Shown here: positions 43,588 through 52,044 of the stretch, in pieces
How the letters are laid out: each line of letters starts with the position of its first letter
Numbering within the stretch: the stretch's first letter is position 1
From: an uncultured Christensenella sp.
GTDB lineage: Bacteria; Bacillota; Clostridia; Christensenellales; Borkfalkiaceae
Assembly: GCA_910579525.1 (NCBI GenBank)
Contig: CAJTUK010000003.1
Coordinates: 62,001-126,000 of the forward strand
DNA: 64,000 bases
Direction of reading: 5' to 3'
Translations under genes and position numbers: made by a program
Notes under the pieces: model-generated
What the model was told of the DNA's origin: nothing
The model's database searches: none
What the model saw: only the letters and a program-made list of their open reading frames with translations

Positions 43588-44784
43588 ATGAAAAAATTCT
43601 TTGCAAAACTTGCGGCGGTAGTCGTCGCGGCGGCAAGCCTCGTTTCCTTAATAGCGGTTTCGGGCTGTACTGATAACGCCAAATACAAAATAGGCGTTCT
43701 GCTCTACAACTTCACCGATATTCAGGGTAAACAAATCAAGGAATACGGCGACTATCTGTCAAAAGATTTCGACGTCAGCTTTGTTTACGTTGCCGTCGGC
43801 GCAGACGACGACGCTCACATCAGCGGACTCGAATCCTGCCTCAATCAGGGCTGCAACGCCGTTTTCAGCGGCTACAACACGGCAATTGACACCTGTATCG
43901 AAAAGTGCGAACAGGCGGGCGTGTACTACGGTCTCATTCTCGGCGACACGCAGACCACCGAAATAGCCTCCGATAAATTGCAGAGCAAATACTTCCTGGG
44001 CGGAGTCAAGCAGTTTTCGGGCGACCCCTCCAAGGTCGGCACGCAGTTTGCCGAAATTGTCAACGCTACCGAATACACCAAAATCGCGGGCATATCCTTC
44101 CCGCCTTTCGCGTTCGTAGACGGTAACTCTCTCTTCAACAAGTTCAGAGAGGATCTCAACGACTCCAAAACGGTATACGAGGCAGGCAACGACCCCATGC
44201 CGTTCCCCTTCAACTATAACGGCGACTACTATTATTTTATGTTCACGCAGGAAGCATGTCAGGCAACCGTAGACAAAATGTTCACCGAGCACTCCGATAT
44301 CGAAGTGGTGGTAGGTATGGGCTCGGGGATGGATTACGTCCTTCCCGCACTCCGCAGCGGCGGACACAACAACGTTAAAATGCTCGCGCTCGGCTACACC
44401 GACGACGTTTCGGGTTATCTCGAAAACGGAACGCTCCTCGCGGCGGGCACCAACAACTACGTTCACTGCATGGCAAGCATGTTCGCAAGAGCTTACGACG
44501 CCCTCGAATCCGACGGCGCCGCATGGTATTCCGACAGAGCAAAGGCAGATTCCGAATACTATCAGTATAACGGAGCCGACGGGGCGGCAGATTACACCAT
44601 CTTAACCTCCGTTGCCGAAGTAAACGATTTCAAAGCGTATGTAATAGGTGACAAGGCGCAGGGCCCCGTAACCAACGAAGAACTCAAAAACTGCATGCTT
44701 TCCTTCAATGAAAACGCAACGTGGGCACAGCTCAACGCGCTCACCACAAAAACGCTCGCGCAAATCAAAACCGCAAGAGCATAA
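43588..44784 (+). CDS. Sugar-binding lipoprotein of the CUT2 transporter
   Basis: The product has 398 residues. A signal peptide ends in the lipobox VSGC (Cys about residue 24), so it is anchored outside. The rest is a Peripla_BP type I fold (IGVLLYNFTDIQGKQIKEYG, then SGYNTAIDTCIEKC, AGTNN). AAAGGAGA before the ATG at 43588 selects this start over a TTG at 43561. It is placed between two permease genes, unusual but consistent with the operon. Confidence 0.9.
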   Translation: MKKFFAKLAAVVVAAASLVSLIAVSGCTDNAKYKIGVLLYNFTDIQGKQIKEYGDYLSKDFDVSFVYVAVGADDDAHISGLESCLNQGCNAVFSGYNTAIDTCIEKCEQAGVYYGLILGDTQTTEIASDKLQSKYFLGGVKQFSGDPSKVGTQFAEIVNATEYTKIAGISFPPFAFVDGNSLFNKFREDLNDSKTVYEAGNDPMPFPFNYNGDYYYFMFTQEACQATVDKMFTEHSDIEVVVGMGSGMDYVLPALRSGGHNNVKMLALGYTDDVSGYLENGTLLAAGTNNYVHCMASMFARAYDALESDGAAWYSDRAKADSEYYQYNGADGAADYTILTSVAEVNDFKAYVIGDKAQGPVTNEELKNCMLSFNENATWAQLNALTTKTLAQIKTARA

Positions 44785-44800
44785 TTACGCTCGAAGTAAG

Positions 44801-44826
44801 CGCGCGCCCGTCGCGGCGGGCGCGCG
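44801..44826 (+). promoter_or_regulatory. GC-rich stem-loop after the binding protein gene
   Basis: CGCGCGCCCG (44801-44810) and CGGGCGCGCG (44817-44826) form a perfect 10-bp stem with a six-base loop and no T tract. It likely protects the upstream message or slows read-through to permease 2. Confidence 0.6.
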
Positions 44827-44848
44827 GAACTTACCTAAAGAGGCTTCT

Positions 44849-45865
44849 ATGAAACTTAACGCAAACAAAATCAAAAAGACTGCGGCGGGATATTCCATGA
44901 CGCTTATTTTCCCCGTAGCAATGTGGTTGCTGTTTCTCGTTATAACCGCCGCGTGCGGAAAAGCCGACCTCTTCGTGTCGGCAAACGGGTTCGACAATAT
45001 TTTCAGGCAGAGCATACTTTCCACGTTCGTCGCGCTCGCCATAGCCATCCCCCTTTCGGGCGGCAGGTGGGACTTCGCAACTGGCACCATAGCCGTGCTC
45101 GGCGCGATAATAGGGGGTAACCTCGGGCTCATGATAAGCGAAAACGTGTTCGTCGTACTGCTGTGCTGCATAGCGGTGTGCATGTTGCTCGCTATGTTCG
45201 AGGCGGTGCTCTATGTGTTCCTGCGCGTGCCCAACATGATAGTCTCGCTTGGCGTGGTAATGCTCTACGAGGCAATTTCACAGGTCGTGTTCGACGGAGG
45301 CGGCGTAAAGCTTAACCGTTTCGACGGCATAATCGCAATAACGCAGGCTCCCTGGTGCTATATAGTGCTCGCGCTCGTGCTCGTCGCCGTACACTTCATA
45401 TTGGGGTACACAAAATTCGGCTACGATACCCGCTCGCTCGGCAACAACGCCCTGCTCTCCATAAATTCAGGCGTTAAGGAAAAAAAGAACATAATTTTAA
45501 CTTATCTTCTTGTCGGGGCTCTGCTCGGCTTCGCCGCGCTGTTCAACGCAAGCAAGGCAAACGTAAACCCCGCCTCCAACTTGAGCTCAACCTCGCTCAT
45601 GTATTCGTCCATGGGTCCCGTGCTCGTGGGGCTGTTCCTCTCAAGGTTTTCGTCCATGTCATGGGGAGTATGGGTCGGCTCGTTCGGCATGCAGGTAATG
45701 ACCTACGGCATGGTTTGCACGGGCATAGACGGCTCTATCCAGACGATTATAACGGGCGTCGTCATAGTCGTGATAATGGCGTATACGTCCAATCAGGACG
45801 CCATAGTCACGGGCGCCAAAAAACTTATTTCAAAAATCAAAACTGCTAAAAAGAAGAGCGCTTGA
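44849..45865 (+). CDS. CUT2-type sugar ABC permease 2
   Basis: A 338-residue membrane protein. The ATG at 44849 has AAAGAGG upstream; an in-frame start at 44708 would run across the stem-loop. Family motifs are AIAIPLSGGRWDFATGTIAV (in place of GIDLSVG) and TRSLGNNALLSINSGV. It probably pairs with permease 1 as a heterodimer. Both permeases lack obvious cytoplasmic extensions. Confidence 0.88.
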   Translation: MKLNANKIKKTAAGYSMTLIFPVAMWLLFLVITAACGKADLFVSANGFDNIFRQSILSTFVALAIAIPLSGGRWDFATGTIAVLGAIIGGNLGLMISENVFVVLLCCIAVCMLLAMFEAVLYVFLRVPNMIVSLGVVMLYEAISQVVFDGGGVKLNRFDGIIAITQAPWCYIVLALVLVAVHFILGYTKFGYDTRSLGNNALLSINSGVKEKKNIILTYLLVGALLGFAALFNASKANVNPASNLSSTSLMYSSMGPVLVGLFLSRFSSMSWGVWVGSFGMQVMTYGMVCTGIDGSIQTIITGVVIVVIMAYTSNQDAIVTGAKKLISKIKTAKKKSA

Positions 45866-45866
45866 C

Positions 45867-47573
45867 ATGATAGATTTCAACAAGTTTAAAGAAAATCCTT
45901 TTTACTTGTCGGATAATGACCTCGAATGGGTGCGCGCCTCGCTCGGCTCTATGAGCGCGGAAGAAAAGGCGGGACAGCTGTTTTTTCTCATTGCATACGA
46001 ACCCGACAAGGAATATATAGATAAAATAACAAAAACAATCCGCGCGGGCGGCGTAATGTGCCGCTCTATGGAGAAGAATAAACTTTTGGAAACGGTTGCG
46101 CTTTTACAGCGCTCGAGCTCCGTTCCCCTGCTTATATCCGCCAATTTGGAGGCGGGCGGTAACGGGATATGCTCGCAGGGCACCAAGGTCGGCAGCCAGA
46201 TGATGGTTGCGGCGTGCGGTAAAGAGGAATACGCCGCCGACCTCGGCGCGGTGTGCGCTGAAGAGGGGCTCTCCGTCGGTGCGAATTACGCGTTCGCGCC
46301 TATCGCGGATATAGATTACAACTTCCGCAACCCAATAACAAACACCCGCACTTTCGGCTCGGATCCCGACGCGGTTTTGCGCCTTTCGTCCGCATATATA
46401 CGCGAGTGTCAGGGCAGGGGCATGGCTTGCTCCGCCAAACATTTCCCCGGCGACGGCAGGGACGAAAGGGATCAGCACCTCTGTGCTACGGTCAACGACC
46501 TTTCCCCCGAAGAGTGGGATAAAACATACGGCAAAATATACAAAACTCTCATATATGAGGGGGTCAAAACGGTAATGGTGGGGCATATTATGCAGCCCGC
46601 CTACTCAAAAAAACTCAACCCGTCGCTATCCGACGGCGATATTCTGCCCGCGTCGCTTTCCAAAGAACTGCTTCAAGGGCTACTGCGTGATAAGCTCGGC
46701 TTCAACGGACTGATAATTTCCGACGCCACCACAATGGCGGGCTTTGACGTCTCCATGCCGCGGGACAAAGCCGTCCCCGCGTGCATTGCCGCGGGTTGCG
46801 ATATGTTCCTCTTCGCCAAAAATCTCGAAGAAGATTATTTGTTTATGCTCAACGGCATAAAGGAGGGAATAATCACCCCCGAGCGTCTTGACGAGGCGGT
46901 CGCGCGCATACTCGCGCTCAAAGCCTCTTTAAAACTGCATAAAAAGGACAACGTCCCCTCTTTGGAAAGAGCTGAAAACACGCTCGGCAAAGAGGAACAC
47001 AGGCGTGTCGCGGAGCGTGTCGCCGAGGGCAGTATAGCGCTCGTAAAGGACACGCAAAAAATTTTGCCTCTCGATAAAAACAAAATCAAAAACGTGCTCG
47101 TCTACGATATAGAAAGCGGCGAAAACGCTCTCGGCTACGCAAGAACGGCGGGCGTTTACGATATGATAGAGCCCCTTTTAAAAGCCGAAGGTTTTAATGT
47201 GACCCGCTTCGTCCCCGCGCAGGGCAAAGAGGGCAAAACGGCGCGGTATTTCGATACCGCAGGCAAGTACGACCTCATTTTATACGTCTGCAACCTTGCG
47301 ACAAAATCCAACCAGACCACGGTGCGCATAGAGTGGCTCAACCCCATGGGCGTAAACGTGCCCAGATTCGTTAAGTCGGTGCCCACGGTGTTCGTCTCAA
47401 CCGAAAACCCGTACCACCTTCTGGACGTTCCAATGGTAAAAACCTATATCAACACTTACGGCATGAACGCGTACACGCTCCCCAGGCTCATGGACAAACT
47501 TATGGGCAGGAGCGCCTTTACGGCAAAACAGCCCGTTGACGCTTTTTGCGGAAAGTGGGATACGAGATTATAA
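45867..47573 (+). CDS. GH3-family glycosidase, NagZ-like
   Basis: A 568-residue protein. The N-terminal barrel carries KHFPGDGRDERDQH (His204, the site of the His acid/base dyad of NagZ-type enzymes) and IISDATTM (Asp286, nucleophile). A C-terminal alpha/beta domain follows. No signal peptide: the substrate is taken up by the transporter genes before it. GH3 NagZ-like enzymes often act on N-acetylglucosaminides, and some are phosphorylases. The start codon lies one base after the permease stop. It is part of the operon. Confidence 0.87.
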   Translation: MIDFNKFKENPFYLSDNDLEWVRASLGSMSAEEKAGQLFFLIAYEPDKEYIDKITKTIRAGGVMCRSMEKNKLLETVALLQRSSSVPLLISANLEAGGNGICSQGTKVGSQMMVAACGKEEYAADLGAVCAEEGLSVGANYAFAPIADIDYNFRNPITNTRTFGSDPDAVLRLSSAYIRECQGRGMACSAKHFPGDGRDERDQHLCATVNDLSPEEWDKTYGKIYKTLIYEGVKTVMVGHIMQPAYSKKLNPSLSDGDILPASLSKELLQGLLRDKLGFNGLIISDATTMAGFDVSMPRDKAVPACIAAGCDMFLFAKNLEEDYLFMLNGIKEGIITPERLDEAVARILALKASLKLHKKDNVPSLERAENTLGKEEHRRVAERVAEGSIALVKDTQKILPLDKNKIKNVLVYDIESGENALGYARTAGVYDMIEPLLKAEGFNVTRFVPAQGKEGKTARYFDTAGKYDLILYVCNLATKSNQTTVRIEWLNPMGVNVPRFVKSVPTVFVSTENPYHLLDVPMVKTYINTYGMNAYTLPRLMDKLMGRSAFTAKQPVDAFCGKWDTRL

Positions 47574-47582
47574 GGATAAATT

Positions 47583-48347
47583 ATGAAGTTAAATTGCAAC
47601 TACGTTTCAAAAGCTCTCGGCAGAGCGGTAGAAATTATTATTGCCCTGCCCTCGCCCGTCTATCCCGAAGTTCTGGGCTACGGCGCGCCGCCGGAGTTCT
47701 CCCCCAAACAAAAATTTCCCTCGCTCCTGCTTCTGGGCGGGATAGGCAACGACTGCAACTCCGTTTTCGATTACACCCGCGCCCAGCTTTACGCGGAGGA
47801 GTACAACATTGCAATCGTATCCGTCAGCGGAGAAAATAAATTTTATGCCGACAACTCGGGCGACAGGTTTTCGGAGTTTATAGAAGAGGAGCTCCCCGCT
47901 CTGTTGAGCGGATATTTCCCCGTTTCCTCCGACCCTCGCGACAGGTATATCGCGGGGCTGTCTATGGGCGGCTACGGCGCCATGCTGCACTTTCTCAAAA
48001 GGCCTGATTTATACGGCGGAGTCGGCTGTTTTTCGGGCGCGGTCGGTAAATTCGAATACGCCGAAACAGAGGCGGGCAAAGATTACAACGTTTACCGCCT
48101 TTTAAAGGAGCGCGTCAAAGGGGGCAAACTTAAAGGCTATGTTTACCTGTCCTGCGGTAAGGAAGATTTTATCCGGGATTGCAGTTTGAAACTTAAAGAC
48201 TGCCTCAAAGAAAACAATGTGCCGTTCGACTGGCATGAAGCCGAAGGGCTGGGGCACGAGTGGCGCTTCTGGGACGGGGAGATAGAAAGGTTTATAAAAC
48301 AGCTCCCCCGCAAGGATGCTTACGCAAATAAACGCAGGAAAGTCTGA
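47583..48347 (+). CDS. Esterase (FrmB/Est-like), alpha/beta hydrolase
   Basis: A 254-residue protein of the Esterase (PF00756) type. The Ser in GLSMGGYGAM (Ser127) is the nucleophile, with YLSCGKEDF and LGHEWRFWD supplying the acid and His. It lies nine bases after the GH3 stop. It may remove acyl decorations from the imported sugar. No signal peptide. Confidence 0.85.
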   Translation: MKLNCNYVSKALGRAVEIIIALPSPVYPEVLGYGAPPEFSPKQKFPSLLLLGGIGNDCNSVFDYTRAQLYAEEYNIAIVSVSGENKFYADNSGDRFSEFIEEELPALLSGYFPVSSDPRDRYIAGLSMGGYGAMLHFLKRPDLYGGVGCFSGAVGKFEYAETEAGKDYNVYRLLKERVKGGKLKGYVYLSCGKEDFIRDCSLKLKDCLKENNVPFDWHEAEGLGHEWRFWDGEIERFIKQLPRKDAYANKRRKV

Positions 48348-48349
48348 CT

Positions 48350-48988
48350 ATGAAATTCAAAGGAATAATTTTCGATCTGGACGGGGTGATCTGCTTCACC
48401 GATAAATTTCACTACCTCGCGTGGAAGGAGCTCGCCGACAGGCTCGGCATTTACTTCGACGAGAAGATTAACGATAGCTTGCGCGGCGTTTCGCGTATGG
48501 AAAGCCTCGAAATTATTGTGAAAAATTGTGAAAACGTGTATTCTACGGAGCAAAAGTTGCAATTTGCAGAAGAAAAAAATGCAATTTACAGGGGGTTCCT
48601 TGACAAAATGACACCCTCCGACGTCTCCGAAGAGGTGCGTCAAACGCTTGTCTCGCTCAAAAAACAAGGCATAAAACTTGCCGTTGGCTCCTCGTCTAAA
48701 AACACTCCGCTCATACTTGAAAAGACAGATTCGGCGCAGTATTTCGACGCGGTCAGCGACGGAAACAACATAACCCGCTCCAAACCCGATCCCGAAGTAT
48801 TCTTAAAAGCCGCAGACTTTTTAGGGCTTGAACCTTGCGATTGTTTGGTGGTGGAAGACGCGTTTTCGGGTATAGACGCGGGCAAGGCGGGCGGCTTTCG
48901 CACCGCGGGCATAGGTCCCGCAAGCGGTTATAAAAAGACCGATTACCGCATAAAAACCTTTTCCGATTTGCTCAAAATAGCGCTATAA
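48350..48988 (+). CDS. pgmB: Beta-phosphoglucomutase
   Basis: A 212-residue HAD protein with the complete motif I IFDLDGVI (Asp9, Asp11), cap motif SLRGVSRMESLEII, SSSKN, and SKPDPEVFL and VVEDAFSGIDAG motifs. These are the hallmarks of beta-phosphoglucomutase, which turns beta-glucose 1-phosphate into glucose 6-phosphate. That would need a phosphorylase; none is obvious unless GH3 or a gene elsewhere provides it. It ends the operon, before a terminator. Confidence 0.9.
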   Translation: MKFKGIIFDLDGVICFTDKFHYLAWKELADRLGIYFDEKINDSLRGVSRMESLEIIVKNCENVYSTEQKLQFAEEKNAIYRGFLDKMTPSDVSEEVRQTLVSLKKQGIKLAVGSSSKNTPLILEKTDSAQYFDAVSDGNNITRSKPDPEVFLKAADFLGLEPCDCLVVEDAFSGIDAGKAGGFRTAGIGPASGYKKTDYRIKTFSDLLKIAL

Positions 48989-49013
48989 CCGCATATATTA
49001 CGCACCCAATTAT

Positions 49014-49048
49014 AAAATCCCCCGCCGCAATACGCGGCGGGGGATTTT
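49014..49048 (+). terminator. Terminator of the sugar operon
   Basis: A perfect 15-bp stem AAAATCCCCCGCCGC (49014-49028) / GCGGCGGGGGATTTT (49034-49048), loop AATAC. The T tract is only four long, but the stem is very strong. Confidence 0.85.
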
Positions 49049-49082
49049 GCAAAATTACGTAAAAAAATTTCGCCGCATACCG

Positions 49083-49111
49083 TTGACCTTACGGCGGCGA
49101 GGTGGTAGAAT
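49083..49111 (+). promoter_or_regulatory. Promoter of the GH13 glucosidase gene
   Basis: TTGACC (49083-49088), 17 bases, TAGAAT (49106-49111). It lies about 34 bases before the start codon, with GGGGAG between. Confidence 0.75.
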
Positions 49112-49144
49112 AAGCATAAATGAAATATCCGTTTGGGGAGTTTT

Positions 49145-50731
49145 ATGGACTTTAATAATTTTCTCGGCTGGACAGTTTATCAGATATACCCGCGCAGTTT
49201 TATGGACGGCAACGGCGACGGCATAGGCGATTTACGCGGGATAACAGACAAACTCGATTACTTGAAAGAACTGGGTATAAACGCGGTATGGCTTTGTCCT
49301 TGCTATAAAAGCCCCAACTGCGACAACGGTTACGACATAAGCGATTATCGTGATATAATGGACGAATTCGGCACGTTGGGCGATTGGAAAGAAATGATTG
49401 CCAAGATGCATAAACGCGGCATAAAACTTATTATGGATTTAGTCGCAAATCATACGTCGAGCGAACACAAATGGTTTAAAGAAGCGCGCAAAAGCAGGAA
49501 CAATCCCTATCATAACTACTATATATGGCGGGACCAAATACCAAACGGCTGGCAGTCTGTGTTCGGCGGCAGCGCATGGGAGTATAACGAACCCACGGGC
49601 GAATATTACCTGCACTCGTTTGCCGTGGGGCAGCCCGACCTCAACTGGGAAAATGAAAAAGTCCGCAAAGAAATGGCGGATATTATCGACTTTTGGGTCG
49701 ATTTGGGCGTGGACGGATTCCGTTGCGACGTGCTCGATTTTATCGCAAAAGACTTTGACAAAGGGTTGATGAACAACGGCCCGAAGTTCCATGAATACGT
49801 TAAAGAGCTTTTCGGAAGGGACAAGGTAAAGCACCTTTTCACCGTGGGAGAGTGCTCTATGGGCGAGGATAAAATAGCCGATATCTGCGGCGCCGACAGG
49901 AACGAGCTCAAATGTATATTCCAGTTCGAGCACTTCGGCGTGGGGCAGTGCGGAAAGTTCAACAAACAGCCATATAAAACGGACGAAATCCGTGATATTC
50001 TCGTCAAATGGCAAAATTTCGCCCAAAAACACAATCTTTTATATACGCTTTTTACCGATAACCACGACAACGCGCACTATATTTCGAGGCTCGGCAACGA
50101 TAAAGAAAACCGCTACGGTTGCGCCACGATGTACGCGGCTATGTTCTATCTGTTGAAGGGAATACCCTTTATTTATCAGGGGCAGGAGTTCGGCACGCCC
50201 GACCCGAATTACGGCGATTTAAACGATTTTGACGACGTGGAAACGTTCAATTTTTACGAGGCTAATAAAGATAAAATCCCGCACGACAAGCTCTTGGAAA
50301 TGATCAATTACGGCGGGCGCGACAACGTTCGCCGCCCCTTGTGCTGGAACAACGGTAAAAATTACGGTTTTTCAACCGCGGAAAAAGCGTGGATAAAGTT
50401 GCACAGCCGCGGCGCGGAGGTTAACCTTGAAAACGACCTTAACGCAAAAAAATCGGTGTTTTGGTTCTATAAAAAAGTGCTTGCACTGCGCAATAGCAGC
50501 GACGCGGTAAAATACGGTTCATTCGAGGATATTACGGGGGGTAACGGCTATTTCGCCTATACGCGAACGCTCGGCGGCGAAAAAATTCTCGTAGTGTGCA
50601 ACTTCGATAGCCCCCGCAATATATGCGGTTTACCCGATTTTGAATGCCTTTTCGGCAATTACGGCGCGCGCAAAACCAACGGAAACTACCAACCGTTTGA
50701 AACGGCTGTGTATATAAATAAGGAGAATTGA
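49145..50731 (+). CDS. GH13 alpha-glucosidase (oligo-1,6-glucosidase type)
   Basis: The product has 528 residues from the ATG at 49145. Motifs are VYQIYPRSFMDGNGDGIGDL (typical start), LVANHTSSEH, GFRCDV (Asp195, nucleophile), VGECS (Glu236, acid/base) and DNHDNA (Asp). The DGFRCDV..F arrangement is that of oligo-1,6-glucosidase / dextran glucosidase, working on malto- and isomalto-oligosaccharides. No signal peptide, so intracellular. It comes before an esterase gene. Confidence 0.93.
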   Translation: MDFNNFLGWTVYQIYPRSFMDGNGDGIGDLRGITDKLDYLKELGINAVWLCPCYKSPNCDNGYDISDYRDIMDEFGTLGDWKEMIAKMHKRGIKLIMDLVANHTSSEHKWFKEARKSRNNPYHNYYIWRDQIPNGWQSVFGGSAWEYNEPTGEYYLHSFAVGQPDLNWENEKVRKEMADIIDFWVDLGVDGFRCDVLDFIAKDFDKGLMNNGPKFHEYVKELFGRDKVKHLFTVGECSMGEDKIADICGADRNELKCIFQFEHFGVGQCGKFNKQPYKTDEIRDILVKWQNFAQKHNLLYTLFTDNHDNAHYISRLGNDKENRYGCATMYAAMFYLLKGIPFIYQGQEFGTPDPNYGDLNDFDDVETFNFYEANKDKIPHDKLLEMINYGGRDNVRRPLCWNNGKNYGFSTAEKAWIKLHSRGAEVNLENDLNAKKSVFWFYKKVLALRNSSDAVKYGSFEDITGGNGYFAYTRTLGGEKILVVCNFDSPRNICGLPDFECLFGNYGARKTNGNYQPFETAVYINKEN

Positions 50732-50733
50732 AA

Positions 50734-51579
50734 ATGATTTGCGAAAATATCGACCTTTACGATTATTTCAAAATAGAGCGTAACGGAGCCGTCGGCGGAT
50801 ATCTCAAAACCTACGCAAGGGATAAAAGTCCGGAAATGCCCTCCCGCGTGCGCCCGGCTATGCTTGTGCTCCCGGGCGGCGGTTACAGGATTGTATCCGC
50901 AAGAGAGGGCGAGCCCGTGGCTTTGAGGTATGTAAACGAGGGTTTTTCTTCGTTTGTGCTCACATACTCGGTTAACACGCCCTATCCCGTTCCGCTCAAC
51001 GAAGCGGTAATGGCTTCGGCGTATATCCGTAAAAACGCCGAAAAATACGGGGTGGAACCCAGATGTGTTTGCGTTGCGGGTTTTTCGGCGGGCGGTCACC
51101 TTGCAGGACTGCTTGCTACGGTAAAGGACGAAGAGGCAGGGTTTCTTTCCAAAACCGCCGCCGAAGTGCGCCCTGACGCGGCGGTGCTCTCTTATGCGGT
51201 GGTGACTATGGACCTTGCCACTCACAGCGGCTCGCGCGACGTAATAACGGGCGGGGACAAAAAGCTGTATGAAAAACTTTCAGTAGAAAAGCGCGTGGAT
51301 AAATCCAGCGCGCCCGCGTTTATTTGGCACGCGGTCTGCGACGATTGCGTTCTCGTGGAAAACGCCGTGATGCTCGCGCAGGCATACAGAAAAGCGGGCG
51401 TGCACTTTTCTTTGCACGTTTTCGACTGGGGTTGTCACGGTATCAGCCTTTCCAACGACGAGGTTTGCACTTATCCAAAGGGTGAAGTTTATCTTTACGA
51501 GCTGGGCAAGTGGGTGGATCTTTCGCTCTCATGGTTGCGCTCGCACGGTTTGGCGCTGACGCAGATAAACTTGCAATAG
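50734..51579 (+). CDS. Alpha/beta hydrolase, carbohydrate esterase-like (BD-FAE type)
   Basis: A 281-residue protein, started at ATG 50734 because of AAGGAG upstream (a TTG at 50728 is alternative). LVLPGGGYRIVS is the oxyanion loop, and GFSAGGHLAG (Ser118) the nucleophile elbow. The DWGCHGIS segment holds the His. Resembles BD-FAE and acetyl xylan esterases. It overlaps no gene and is 2 bases after the GH13 stop. Confidence 0.85.
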   Translation: MICENIDLYDYFKIERNGAVGGYLKTYARDKSPEMPSRVRPAMLVLPGGGYRIVSAREGEPVALRYVNEGFSSFVLTYSVNTPYPVPLNEAVMASAYIRKNAEKYGVEPRCVCVAGFSAGGHLAGLLATVKDEEAGFLSKTAAEVRPDAAVLSYAVVTMDLATHSGSRDVITGGDKKLYEKLSVEKRVDKSSAPAFIWHAVCDDCVLVENAVMLAQAYRKAGVHFSLHVFDWGCHGISLSNDEVCTYPKGEVYLYELGKWVDLSLSWLRSHGLALTQINLQ

Positions 51580-51853
51580 TTCGAGAAGAGAACCCCGACC
51601 GTGCGTTGCGGCAGAGTTGCGGTTATTTTCGGCAAGCATCCCTTCGCGGCGAATTATTGCGAAAAGAAAAATATTCCGCACAGAGAAGTTAAACAATAAA
51701 ATTTTTAAGGAAGTTTAAAATTGTTTTCGCATTCGGCGCGCATGAGCGCGCTTTTGCCCCGCGCCCTTTTTTAGGGCGCGGGGCTTTTTGTCGTTCAAAC
51801 GCGGAATTTGTTAAAAAGAATATCATTTTTTGAAAAATAGTTTCATAAATTCC
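51580..51853. other. Gap between esterase and pullulanase promoter
   Basis: No gene is seen. A short frame overlaps the esterase end. A terminator lies at 51756-51789, and the bases after it are AT-rich up to the promoter. Confidence 0.6.
51756..51789 (+). terminator. Terminator after the esterase gene
   Basis: GCCCCGCGCCC (51756-51766) pairs perfectly with GGGCGCGGGGC (51774-51784), followed by TTTTT. Confidence 0.9.
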
Positions 51854-51892
51854 TTGACAGATTTCGAAAATATGCTATAATAATTTCGAAAA
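51854..51892 (+). promoter_or_regulatory. Promoter and operators of the pullulanase gene
   Basis: TTGACA (51854-51859), 16 bases, TATAAT (51876-51881). TTTCGAAA palindromes lie on both sides of the -10 (at about 51862 and 51884). The malQ promoter at 58.27 kb has a similar arrangement, so they are candidate LacI operators. Confidence 0.75.
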
Positions 51893-52044
51893 CTCGGGGG
51901 AATTATTGCAAATTTTTTCGGGAAAAGCGAAAGCCGACGTCGGCTTTCGGCGTGTTATAGCTTATAACACGCATAAAAAATTTTAATAGTATTAAAACGC
52001 AGGAAAAGAAAAACAAAGATTTTATATTTCGTTTGGAGGAAATG

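Noticed and set aside
43759..44466. Leftward 235-codon frame opposite the CUT2 binding protein
   Set aside because: Shadow frame of a GC-rich gene, without start signals.
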